From NCBI GenBank assembly GCA_016873595.1, contig VGWZ01000011.1, positions 1 to 20,046 of the forward strand: a stretch of DNA of 20,046 nucleotides, given 5' to 3'. Position 1 is the first letter of the stretch. Each line of letters opens with the position of its first letter. The notes beneath the pieces were generated by a model. That model made no database searches, was not told where the DNA came from, and saw nothing but the letters and a program-made list of their open reading frames with translations. Positions 6,905 to 14,795 of this stretch are shown here, one piece after another. This DNA is from Nitrospira sp. (lineage in GTDB: Bacteria; Nitrospirota; Thermodesulfovibrionia; Thermodesulfovibrionales; SM23-35). The translations under genes were made by a program, and so were the position numbers.

Positions 6905-8890
6905 TTAGAATCCTAAATGTGGCTTAGCTGCCCTTTCAAGTTCACGCCTTGCAGCCATATCCATAAGAACTCTTTCTACACCGAACTTGCCTGGTTCATA
7001 TTTTCTAAGTTTAAGTGCTTCCCTGGCCCTATCGATATATCCAAGGGTAAGGTTCAGTATTTTCTCAGGATCAGGTTCGAAGTGAAGTGAGCCTTTGAAT
7101 CTTTCAGACCAGACCTCTGTCATCAGCCTTGTTACTTCCTCACTCGCTTCAACCGGAGATTCACCACCGAATATAACAGGGACACCTGATGCTGCAAAAT
7201 AGCATCCTATTGCAATTGCTTTCTCAGACATCCATTCTGGCGCAATACCGACAGCAGGCATACCGCCAATCTCATCAGAAAAACCACCCTCTGCTGCCAT
7301 CGCAGATGCTATTGTCAGAATCCTTGAATTATCCACACATGCACCAAGGTGAAGAATTGGGGGAATCCCTATTGCCTCGCACACCTCTTTTAACCCTGGA
7401 CCAGCATTCTCCAGTGCCATCTCTGGTATGAGAAATCCTGCAGTTCCGCATGCAGCAGAGCCACAGCCTGTTGAGACTATGAGCACATCATTTTTAATCA
7501 ATTCAATTGCCAGAAAACGATGAATACCCTGTGAAGTAACCCTCGGATTATCACAGCCTGCAAGGCCCACAACTCCTCGAATTCTACCCACCATAATAGC
7601 ATCATTGAGCGGTCTGAATGATGCCCTCCATCTTCCTCCCTGCATGTACTCAATATATTCATGGGAAAAGCCGGCTATGAGGGGATACTTCTGAGTAACA
7701 TGACTCCCTTTAACTTTTCTGTTAGGGTAGTTGTCAATGGCAATCTTGACTATCTCTCTTGCAATTTCTTTTGCCCTGTGCTCGTCATACTGAATATGAA
7801 TGGCGCCAGGTATTTTTGCTTTATAGGATGTGGTGATTACTTTTGTATGGAACTTTTTTGAAAGCTCTGTTAACGCAGGCATGATACATTGAACATCAAC
7901 TGTCAATGCATCAACCAGTCCAGTCATAATCGCGAGCTCTTGATTGGTAAATCCTCCTGCTGTTGGAATTCCATGTCTCATCAACACCTCATTCGCAGTG
8001 CAGCACATGCCTCCAAGATTGATCCCCTGAGCACCTTTTGATCTTGCATAGGCAATCATCTCTGGTTCATTGACTACATCTACGATTATCTCTGCAAGTG
8101 AGGGCTCATGTCCATGGACGACAATATTGACCTCATCCTCTTTGAATATTCCAAAACTCGCCTCTGCCTTCACCGGTTTTGGAGTGCCAAAAAGTATATC
8201 TGTAATGTCTGTCGAAATCATGGAGCCTCCCCAGCCATCAGCGAGGGAAACCCTAAGTGCGCTTAAAAGAAGGTTGTCAGGGTCATGGTCAACACCCATA
8301 TTCGTGCGATGCATTGCCTCTGTTATTTCTCTATCAATCCCTCTTGGTGTAATGCCCCATCTTTTCCATCTCTCCTGTGTCTTTTGAGGAGCCCTCTTTA
8401 CATAATTCAGCTCGCCCTTTTGCCTTCCGAAATCCTCCAGGAATTTAAGAGCCACATCTCTTGCAACATCCTTTGTAGACCTTCCATTTCCGAATTCAAC
8501 ACCAAGTATCTCCGCAACCCTGTTGAGTTTTCTCACATCCGTTATCTGGAAATCCTTTGTTTCTCCACTGGCAACAGCAAGTAATAATAAGGCCATATCC
8601 CTCGCATGGTCTGAATGTGCTGCTGCCCCTGCTGCAGCCATTCTTAATAGGTTCCTTGCTGCAACTGTAGGAAGTGTAGCTCCGCATACTCCTCTTGCCT
8701 CTTCCTCAGCATTCTGTCCAACAAACCGGCATGGACCCATATGACATATCTTGCAACATGCACCGGTAACGCCGATAGGGCATGGTTTAAGTCTCTGAGC
8801 CCTGTCGAAGCATGTCTCCATCTTGTGGGACTCTCCCCACTCTATAATCTGCTCCGCAGCTTCATTTGCACTCTTCAGTACCTTGTCCAT
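6905..8890 (-). CDS. cooS: Ni-Fe-S carbon monoxide dehydrogenase catalytic subunit
   Basis: This 661-residue protein (AcsA/CooS family) reversibly reduces CO2 to CO at the C-cluster and supplies CO to acetyl-CoA synthase. The N-terminal cysteines for the B and D clusters are present (Cys27, 37, 45, 46, 49, 54, 69). Expected C-cluster ligands are all visible: His261 in HGHEP, Cys296 in GGMCC, Cys335 in DVQC, Cys446 in AGCDN, Cys476 in STGCG and Cys518 in LGACVDN. The acid-base residues seen in the family also appear, with His in AAHSDHAR (92/95) and Lys in SEKAIAIGC. Length and order match CODHs paired with ACS. The start has GGAGG four bases upstream. It lies 109 bp downstream of acsB. No nickel-insertion ATPase gene (cooC/acsF) is beside it in this window. 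Confidence 0.97.
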   Translation of the reverse strand: MDKVLKSANEAAEQIIEWGESHKMETCFDRAQRLKPCPIGVTGACCKICHMGPCRFVGQNAEEEARGVCGATLPTVAARNLLRMAAAGAAAHSDHARDMALLLLAVASGETKDFQITDVRKLNRVAEILGVEFGNGRSTKDVARDVALKFLEDFGRQKGELNYVKRAPQKTQERWKRWGITPRGIDREITEAMHRTNMGVDHDPDNLLLSALRVSLADGWGGSMISTDITDILFGTPKPVKAEASFGIFKEDEVNIVVHGHEPSLAEIIVDVVNEPEMIAYARSKGAQGINLGGMCCTANEVLMRHGIPTAGGFTNQELAIMTGLVDALTVDVQCIMPALTELSKKFHTKVITTSYKAKIPGAIHIQYDEHRAKEIAREIVKIAIDNYPNRKVKGSHVTQKYPLIAGFSHEYIEYMQGGRWRASFRPLNDAIMVGRIRGVVGLAGCDNPRVTSQGIHRFLAIELIKNDVLIVSTGCGSAACGTAGFLIPEMALENAGPGLKEVCEAIGIPPILHLGACVDNSRILTIASAMAAEGGFSDEIGGMPAVGIAPEWMSEKAIAIGCYFAASGVPVIFGGESPVEASEEVTRLMTEVWSERFKGSLHFEPDPEKILNLTLGYIDRAREALKLRKYEPGKFGVERVLMDMAARRELERAAKPHLGF

Positions 8891-8910
8891 AAAACCTCCA
8901 ACCTCTAATC

Positions 8911-8988
8911 CCCCCTCACCCTAACCCTCTCCCACAAGGGGAGAGGGAAGTATTCCCTCCCTTGATGGGAGGGGCTTGGGGAGGGTGA
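8911..8988. repeat. Compound palindromic REP/MITE-like element between acsB and cooS
   Basis: Two GC-rich hairpins are nested inside an outer pair. Hairpin one is CCCTCTCCC (8925-8933) with GGGAGAGGG (8939-8947). Hairpin two is CCCTCCC (8955-8961) with GGGAGGG (8967-8973). The outer arms are TCACCCT (8916-8922) and AGGGTGA (8982-8988). This CCCTCTCCC...GGGAGAGGG type is widely dispersed in bacterial genomes. It fills most of the acsB-cooS gap and could set the relative amounts of the two messages. Confidence 0.7.
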
Positions 8989-8999
8989 TAAATTTCTTT

Positions 9000-11198
9000 T
9001 TATAAAATCGGCTCCATCTCAAGTGCTGGATGACCGACACTCGTAAGAAACTCCAGAAGCTTTTCCGGTTCTTCACAAATACTCTCGTCTGCAATCTTAT
9101 CGAGGAGGTCTGGAACTCCCTCTTCAGCAGCCCTTCTTTCAAATACTTCCCTGAGACTCTCCTTCAGGTTCCTCGTCATCCAGACAATTCGTTTGATTCC
9201 TCCGTCACCGTATATGAACTTTTTGCTGACTATAAAATTTCTACCAATGCCCATAAATCCAGGGTTCTGTGTACCCCCGCCAACACTCCCTGCCAATGTT
9301 GAAAATTTCATGCCTATAGGTGTCATATCTGTATGTCCGCGATGCACAATCATCACTCCATTCGCCTCAGGAACGATAGCCACAATACACTCGAAGCACC
9401 CACACGAGGTCATAGGGTTTTCCATGATGGTGTAAAGATTAAGAGTTTCAATTGCACCACCTGATGCCTTTTTAAGATATTCATCAATGCCTGTATATCT
9501 ACCGTATTTTGCATCTATAAGCTCACCCTTGGTAATAGGCTGATTTCCACCGGTTGGGTCTATCTCGTATGCAGCTCTACAGTCAAGCCAGTTGAAAGCA
9601 CCACAGAGGCCAAGCCTCTCAGGGCTGATAACGCACACATGGGTTGGTGCAAAGGACTGACAGAGGAGACATGAATAAAATGTGTCAACTGCCTCATCTA
9701 CAAGTCCACCGATCCTCTGGTCACGTTCTTTGTATACCTTTCTTGCCTCCTCTTGAAGCCTCAATACATCTCCCTCATCTATATAAATCGTCACCTGAAC
9801 CTTATCCACAATTGCCCTGAATCTGTGGTGTGTCATAACAGCATTGATTATTCCAAGATGTTCCAGTGTAAACCCCTCTTTTTTGGCATTGTGGCTTATC
9901 CTTATCCAGTTTATATCGCGCTGGCCCATATGCCATACACCCTGAGCCTCGTTGAGGTTAGAGTGAATTTTTCTCTCCATAACAGATTCGAAATCTTTTT
10001 GCATTTTTCTTCCTGCAACATCGCCTACTATCCCGAGCGGCATCTGTCCACCCTTCTCATATCTCTCCTGCCAATTATTTCCAACAATGACGATCTTACC
10101 ATCTTCTATCTCATCCATTTCTCTCATTCTTACCCATTCGAACGAAGGCGTACGCTGTCCACCAAACTCTATAAACATATCCTCTTTTCTTATTCTCTCA
10201 CCCTCAAATGCCGGTCCATATGCAACAGGTATCGGAGGCTTCTCAACAGTAATTTTTAAACCCCTCACCTCGATTGCTTTCTGGACAATCTTGCTGTGGT
10301 CAAACTCCTTGTCTACTTCTTCGTATATACATACGCCTGTAGGATGTATGACCGGAATGTCTGTATCTGCAATTGCAGGGAAGCCCATGTTTATAGCTCC
10401 TGCCCCTGTTGTCCACTTTATGTCATCAAGTTCACCAAGAACTACTGCAAATGCAAATACCCTGTCTTTTTGGTATTTGAGATGTTCTCTGTAATCACCG
10501 GGTTTTTTACCTCCAAAAATCAGGGATGCCCTTATTGCCCAGTCAAGCGCATAGAGCGTATGCTCTGTATCAGGACCGAGAGGGACAATTCTTGTATCCC
10601 ATCCGAGTTCTACACCCTTCCGTAACAGCTGTTTTGTGACACTGTTGCCATTTACATGACCGGAGAGAAATGTAAGGATATTCTTCTCCTGAAGTTCTCT
10701 GATTATCCTTACAGCGATATCATCATCGGGTGCAGCACCAATGACTGCTGCAAACCCTGGCATTGTGCCGTCAACAAGCTGGATGCCGAGATTCCTCTGG
10801 ATGGTGTCTGTAATGAATCCGTTATAGACATATCCTGTCTCAGGGTCTACAGCAGGCTCAAGGCCTTTGATATAGCGTAATGCCATTACTATCTCTTCTG
10901 CAAAAAGCGTTGCCATGCCAGAATCAAGGGTCTCACCAAGATAGGGTTTCCATAAGTGCTCTTCAGGCTCTGGATGAAGTAATTCCTTTGCCATCTCGAG
11001 TGCGGTCTTCATATCGCCAATGGTCTTCACTGCAAACCCTGTCATCGCATAGATCATGGGGAGAAAAAAAGCAGTATCAGGAAATTCGAATGTCTGATTT
11101 TCACCATGTTCTGCAATAGCCTTTTCGAGCATATCATCAGCCTGCTTAACGAGCAGATTTGCACCTCTTATAGCTGCAGAGGCAATAATCTTGGACAT
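9000..11198 (-). CDS. acsB: Acetyl-CoA synthase
   Basis: This 732-residue enzyme condenses CO, a corrinoid-bound methyl group and CoA into acetyl-CoA. It has the full bacterial length, including the N-terminal CODH-contacting domain that archaeal CdhC lacks. The A-cluster ligands are complete: Cys510, 513, 522 and 532 for the [4Fe-4S] cluster, and the Cys599-Gly600-Cys601 motif that holds the distal nickel. All are shifted by the same four residues from the Moorella enzyme as I recall it, which supports a collinear protein. The start has GGAGG five bases upstream. A good promoter lies in the 146-bp gap before it. It sits between acsC and cooS. I expect a bifunctional CODH/ACS complex with CooS. 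Confidence 0.97.
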   Translation of the reverse strand: MSKIIASAAIRGANLLVKQADDMLEKAIAEHGENQTFEFPDTAFFLPMIYAMTGFAVKTIGDMKTALEMAKELLHPEPEEHLWKPYLGETLDSGMATLFAEEIVMALRYIKGLEPAVDPETGYVYNGFITDTIQRNLGIQLVDGTMPGFAAVIGAAPDDDIAVRIIRELQEKNILTFLSGHVNGNSVTKQLLRKGVELGWDTRIVPLGPDTEHTLYALDWAIRASLIFGGKKPGDYREHLKYQKDRVFAFAVVLGELDDIKWTTGAGAINMGFPAIADTDIPVIHPTGVCIYEEVDKEFDHSKIVQKAIEVRGLKITVEKPPIPVAYGPAFEGERIRKEDMFIEFGGQRTPSFEWVRMREMDEIEDGKIVIVGNNWQERYEKGGQMPLGIVGDVAGRKMQKDFESVMERKIHSNLNEAQGVWHMGQRDINWIRISHNAKKEGFTLEHLGIINAVMTHHRFRAIVDKVQVTIYIDEGDVLRLQEEARKVYKERDQRIGGLVDEAVDTFYSCLLCQSFAPTHVCVISPERLGLCGAFNWLDCRAAYEIDPTGGNQPITKGELIDAKYGRYTGIDEYLKKASGGAIETLNLYTIMENPMTSCGCFECIVAIVPEANGVMIVHRGHTDMTPIGMKFSTLAGSVGGGTQNPGFMGIGRNFIVSKKFIYGDGGIKRIVWMTRNLKESLREVFERRAAEEGVPDLLDKIADESICEEPEKLLEFLTSVGHPALEMEPIL

Positions 11199-11248
11199 CT
11201 CAACCTCCTCAGTTAGAAAATGAGAACTTTAACCAGCTTCTAATGTAT

Positions 11249-11277
11249 TTTATATATTATTTACTATATAAAATCAA
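11249..11277 (-). promoter_or_regulatory. Candidate sigma70-type promoter for acsB
   Basis: On the minus strand TTGATT (-35, 11272-11277) is separated by 17 bp from TATAAA (-10, 11249-11254), in a very A/T-rich stretch of the acsC-acsB gap. The predicted start lies about 44 bases before the acsB ATG. This would let acsB, cooS and the redox genes be transcribed apart from acsEDC. Confidence 0.6.
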
Positions 11278-11344
11278 GTACAGTTAGGGCAACATCATTA
11301 CAGACAATATACCTTTCTGAAAGCACCCGTTCTCTACCATTGAC

Positions 11345-12712
11345 TCATGCTGCCCTCGATCTCAAGAATGCAGGGATTCCATTCGCCTCCCTCGGACCAA
11401 CTGTTACCTTCCAACCTTCAAGCTTATCCTCGATTGCTCCACTCAGTATAGCAACATAACCAGGAATAATAATCTCCCTGTGTTTGATATTATTCTCCAC
11501 GCCACTCTCTTTTACAAACTGCGCAATCTTTGTTGCTGTAAATTTTCCTGCTGCCCATGCTGTAAGCACTGAAAGACCTTCACAATCCATAACAGCGAGA
11601 TAACTCGGAACCTTACTATTTTCTATCTCGCCAGATACGATAAAGTAAGTAAGAGAGAAGTTTGTTGTAATAAGCAAAGGTGAATCGGGTGTTGGTTCTC
11701 CAATTTTATATATATTTTGTTTTACCTGCATTGGAACCTGAGGGTCTGTATAAAGATTTTGCCTCAACGTAAAAAGTGAGAGGTTTTTCCACTTCTCGAT
11801 ACTGCTAAGAACGATTATCGAAGAGTATTTTGCAACCCCGATTGCTGCTATGAGTGCTTCGATAAGGCTATCTTCACGCTGTGCAAAGGTTATAACAGGG
11901 TAGCCGAGGGGCTTAAAGTTCTTTTTAACTGCAGCCCTCCTTATAAGTGTGTTGTCTCTAAGAATATCTTTTGCCTTCCGTGCTCCTGAGTCAATTACCA
12001 TATCATCAACACCGAGGGATTTAATTTTTTCAGTAATGGTTGACAGTTCAGTAAGTCCTCCGCCTGATCCGCCAAAGGCGGCGGATGCAGTAACTCCGAG
12101 TATTGCCTTATGTGTCTTTACAATATTTGCCATAGTCTCTGCATTTTCAGGGTTTGCACCATATATAATCGGTTTCTTGTCTGCAAATTGTTTTACTACT
12201 ATCTCAGCAGCTTCAGGATTACCCGTGCAGATTATGATCGGGACATCAGATGCCTTTGTTGCAACAATCTTTGCTGCAGCGTTTAATTTGCTCACATTGT
12301 TAGAATCATTTGTAAGAGCAATCGCATCAATCCTGAGTTTCTGCCCAACCCGCTCTATCTCCGAATTGAGAACTAACTCAATCTTACTGTTTATATCAGC
12401 CTCTGAAAGTGTGTCTTTTATCTCGAGTGCAATGACACAGGGGTTAACAAACCTTTTATCATGCCTGAAAAGTACCGTCTCCTCTCCAAGCTTTACAGCC
12501 CTATCACCCACACCAAACATAATCGATTTTACTGGAGGAGCAGATGCCTCTGCAAGTTTCTGCTTGATATCTTCAGGAATATCAGGACATGAATCTATAG
12601 AGACTTGGCCCTGGGCAAGCTTCATTGCAAAGGCAAGACATGTAGGATAGCCGCACTTCTTGCAGTTTGTCTTAGGGAGAAGTTTAAATATCTCAACACC
12701 CGTCAAAGCCAC
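11345..12712 (-). CDS. acsC: Corrinoid iron-sulfur protein large subunit
   Basis: This 455-residue subunit carries the cobalamin that shuttles the methyl group from AcsE to AcsB. The N-terminal [4Fe-4S] domain shows Cys17, 20, 25 and 42 in the usual CxxCGYPTC...C spacing; it reactivates the cobalt by reduction. A TIM-barrel-like middle region follows, then a C-terminal corrinoid-binding region (about 330-450). Length matches the family. The start is GTG, with GGAGG eight bases upstream. Translation from it gives the expected MALTGVEIFK N terminus. It lies 72 bp after acsD, with a tandem heptamer repeat in the gap. Confidence 0.96.
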   Translation of the reverse strand: MALTGVEIFKLLPKTNCKKCGYPTCLAFAMKLAQGQVSIDSCPDIPEDIKQKLAEASAPPVKSIMFGVGDRAVKLGEETVLFRHDKRFVNPCVIALEIKDTLSEADINSKIELVLNSEIERVGQKLRIDAIALTNDSNNVSKLNAAAKIVATKASDVPIIICTGNPEAAEIVVKQFADKKPIIYGANPENAETMANIVKTHKAILGVTASAAFGGSGGGLTELSTITEKIKSLGVDDMVIDSGARKAKDILRDNTLIRRAAVKKNFKPLGYPVITFAQREDSLIEALIAAIGVAKYSSIIVLSSIEKWKNLSLFTLRQNLYTDPQVPMQVKQNIYKIGEPTPDSPLLITTNFSLTYFIVSGEIENSKVPSYLAVMDCEGLSVLTAWAAGKFTATKIAQFVKESGVENNIKHREIIIPGYVAILSGAIEDKLEGWKVTVGPREANGIPAFLRSRAA

Positions 12713-12725
12713 GTCTAAAACCTCC

Positions 12726-12760
12726 GTAATGCGTAATGCGTAACGCGTAACACGTAAAAC
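12726..12760. repeat. Degenerate 7-bp tandem repeat (five units)
   Basis: Five consecutive heptamers are GTAATGC, GTAATGC, GTAACGC, GTAACAC and GTAAAAC. They occupy half of the acsD-acsC gap, next to the acsC Shine-Dalgarno site. The change between units is mostly one or two bases. Confidence 0.75.
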
Positions 12761-12784
12761 ATATAATACGCATCACGTGTCACG

Positions 12785-13726
12785 TTAATATAGTTCCTCG
12801 ATCACCCTTTCTATTGATCCAACAGCTCTCGGGTGCCTCATTATAAGAAGCTCAGCACCAGCTAAAAGGAGAGCAATTGCAGTAACAGCCTCCCATGTTA
12901 TTCCTCTCTCCTCTGTAGATCCCCATTGAGGCATATCCATTTCAGAAGCCTGTGTCTCTTTCACCTTCCAGACATACATACCTATATCACCTAACATCGG
13001 TGCCTGCATTGTGAGATCATTCTGCACAAGGGCTGCAACCCTTATCCTCTCCACAACCGAATAGGTATATTCAAGCCCATATCCAAGAGCTGAGCACATC
13101 GGGTCTATAATTAACTTCTCCCTATCTAAGCCCATCTGTGTAATTAATATATTAAGCTGTTTGGACAGATTTACATCAAGCTCTGACATCGCAATTAACT
13201 TGTGGTTATTTGCTATCGCAGCAGCAACAATCGTCTTATAATTAGCCTCCTGTGCCTTACCTATAATACAGTTTTTATCTTTTGCAGCTTCAGCTGCAGC
13301 AACTAAGACAGCTGCATCTTTTTCAGTGTGGTTACTCCCGAGTATTATTAAAGGAACATTTATAGCAGAGAGAACATCTTTCACAGTTTTTGCTGCATCC
13401 TCTGGAGAGCGGTTCTGTCTGTCTGGATGAGTACCTTTAAGTCTGAGCGTTATAGCCTTTGCTTTAAGAACATCCTGACAGAACTTTGCCCAGGTAACTG
13501 GATCATTTGAAACAGTCTCGAATGGCTTCTGTATATTTTCAGGCCAATCATCCGGAGGGACATCTTGTATTTCATAGGCAATAACAGGCCTGTTCGGCAC
13601 GACACCTTCAAAGATATGGAACGGGAGTACATTCTCTCCACCAAAGGCAACTGTGTTATCATCAGTCCCTATTGTTACTGAATAAACCTTACCTGTATAA
13701 GCCTCTTTTGGTAGCGTAAAAGCCAT
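12785..13726 (-). CDS. acsD: Corrinoid iron-sulfur protein small subunit
   Basis: This 313-residue TIM-barrel subunit pairs with AcsC to form the corrinoid iron-sulfur protein. Recognisable family segments include VAFGGENVLPFHIFEG near the N terminus, NRPVIAYEIQD, KQLNILITQMGL, IIDPMCSALGYGLEYTYS and the C-terminal ERGITWEAVTAIALLLAGAELLIMRHP. I chose the ATG at 13726. GAGGTG (13733-13738) sits six bases before it, and the resulting MAFTLPKEAY N terminus resembles known AcsD. A GTG at 13735 in the same frame would add three residues but overlaps the ribosome-binding site. It lies 109 bp after acsE and 72 bp before acsC. Confidence 0.96.
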   Translation of the reverse strand: MAFTLPKEAYTGKVYSVTIGTDDNTVAFGGENVLPFHIFEGVVPNRPVIAYEIQDVPPDDWPENIQKPFETVSNDPVTWAKFCQDVLKAKAITLRLKGTHPDRQNRSPEDAAKTVKDVLSAINVPLIILGSNHTEKDAAVLVAAAEAAKDKNCIIGKAQEANYKTIVAAAIANNHKLIAMSELDVNLSKQLNILITQMGLDREKLIIDPMCSALGYGLEYTYSVVERIRVAALVQNDLTMQAPMLGDIGMYVWKVKETQASEMDMPQWGSTEERGITWEAVTAIALLLAGAELLIMRHPRAVGSIERVIEELY

Positions 13727-13732
13727 ATCCTC

Positions 13733-13738
13733 CACCTC
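13733..13738 (-). promoter_or_regulatory. Ribosome-binding site that decides the acsD start
   Basis: GAGGTG on the minus strand lies six bases before the ATG at 13726 and overlaps the alternative GTG at 13735. This favours the ATG. Confidence 0.7.
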
Positions 13739-13746
13739 AACTGACA

Positions 13747-13814
13747 GGATTCAAGGGGTCAAGGGTTCGAGTGCTTACATTTTTTACTTTATTTTACTTG
13801 TACACTCGAATCCC
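13747..13814. repeat. Octamer repeats forming an inverted pair in the acsE-acsD gap
   Basis: Three degenerate octamers, GGATTCAA, GGGGTCAA and GGGTTCGA, run from 13747 to 13770. TTCGAGTG (13766-13773) pairs perfectly with CACTCGAA (13803-13810). The pairing extends through GGG/CCC with one bulged base to 13814. The 29-base centre is T-rich. Further related units (TGAATCC, TCGAACCC) continue to 13829. The fold would put a hairpin between acsE and acsD in the message. Confidence 0.65.
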
Positions 13815-13835
13815 TGAATCCTCGAACCCTAAAAA

Positions 13836-14618
13836 TTACATCTCCAAATACGAATGGGCATAGAGTGCCTTACCCAGTATCACATTTATAGTCTTTACTG
13901 TTGGCGCTAACTCCTGTGGGTCTGCTATGGCAGCAGTAAGTCCTTCATACATTAATAGAGAGAAAAAATAGTTATTCAGTATCGGCCTCAGTTGCTTGGG
14001 GCAACCATTCGAAATATTGCTGAGACCAACAACTGTCTTCATCGGAGGGTCATTCAGCTCCTGAAACATCCTTATAGCCTTAATGACCTTCAATGCATGA
14101 TCCTGAGAGGTTGCGATCTGAAGTACAAGCGGATCAAGGTATAAATCTTCAAGCGGAACTCCATATTCCATAGTCCTTGCCATAATCTCTGCTGCGATGG
14201 CAGCCCTTTCCTCTGCATCTGCAGGCAGTCCACCTTTTCCAACTGTAAGACCGATTATTAGCGTGTTATACTTCGCTGCCAGTTCAAGCATCGGAAATCT
14301 CTCAGGGTCATTTGAGGTTGAATTGATAAGGGGACTCCCCCACTCATTATTATGGACTTTTAGACCAGCCTCTATTGCACTATAATTTGTCGTGTCAAGA
14401 CATATCGGGAGAGGAACAACCTCTTGTATGGTAGTAACCATCCACTCCATCAATGACTCTCCGCTGTCTTCAGCAGGGCCTATATTCGCATCTATCATCC
14501 CTGCACCAGCCTTCCACTGAGTAGTAGCGATATCCTGTATGGGTCCTTTATCTCTATTCAACATAGCATCTCGAACTCTTCTGGCTATTATGCTTAATTT
14601 TTCACCTATAATTAACAC
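13836..14618 (-). CDS. acsE: Methyltetrahydrofolate:corrinoid iron-sulfur protein methyltransferase
   Basis: This 260-residue pterin-binding TIM-barrel enzyme moves the methyl group from methyl-tetrahydrofolate to the cobalamin of AcsCD. Folate-site residues of the family are present: Asp75 in ICLDTTN, Asn99 in LINSTSN, Asp162 in LYLDPLV and Asn201 in VVGLSNIS. Length matches the Moorella enzyme. The start is GTG, giving MLIIGEK, the usual family N terminus. AAGGGG lies about nine bases upstream. It is the first gene of the acs cluster, 177 bp downstream of the toxin gene. I could not identify a confident promoter in that gap. Confidence 0.96.
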   Translation of the reverse strand: MLIIGEKLSIIARRVRDAMLNRDKGPIQDIATTQWKAGAGMIDANIGPAEDSGESLMEWMVTTIQEVVPLPICLDTTNYSAIEAGLKVHNNEWGSPLINSTSNDPERFPMLELAAKYNTLIIGLTVGKGGLPADAEERAAIAAEIMARTMEYGVPLEDLYLDPLVLQIATSQDHALKVIKAIRMFQELNDPPMKTVVGLSNISNGCPKQLRPILNNYFFSLLMYEGLTAAIADPQELAPTVKTINVILGKALYAHSYLEM

Positions 14619-14795
14619 CCTTTAAAACCCCTTTCTGAAAAATGGTAACGAATCTCGAATCGCTCCTATTTAAGTTAGAAACTTCCAGACCATTTCCCCC
14701 TTTTTTATCAGTACTCAGAGTAAAGAAAAAGTTTAATAAAATAACATAAGTCTATTTTCCAGGTAAAGAGCTTTTTTGTCAGAGATGAAATCGGA
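14619..14795. other. Gap upstream of acsE
   Basis: These 177 bp separate the toxin gene from the acs cluster. They are A/T-rich and contain no gene I can support. No good terminator follows the toxin gene. No convincing -35/-10 pair for acsE was found, so read-through from the toxin-antitoxin promoter into acs is possible. The related TCGAATC-like bases at 14651-14662 resemble the degenerate repeats elsewhere in the operon. Confidence 0.5.

Noticed and set aside
11949..12650. A 233-codon plus-strand frame opposite acsC
   Set aside because: It is entirely antisense to AcsC, whose family match and ligands are clear. The translated product is Ser/Ile/Phe-rich low-complexity sequence of the kind expected from a complementary strand.
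12726..12760. A CRISPR array
   Set aside because: The units are 7 bp, contiguous and without spacers, and no cas gene is near.
14619..14795. A riboswitch (cobalamin or THF) ahead of acsE
   Set aside because: The gap is short, and I could see none of the conserved boxes of those riboswitches.
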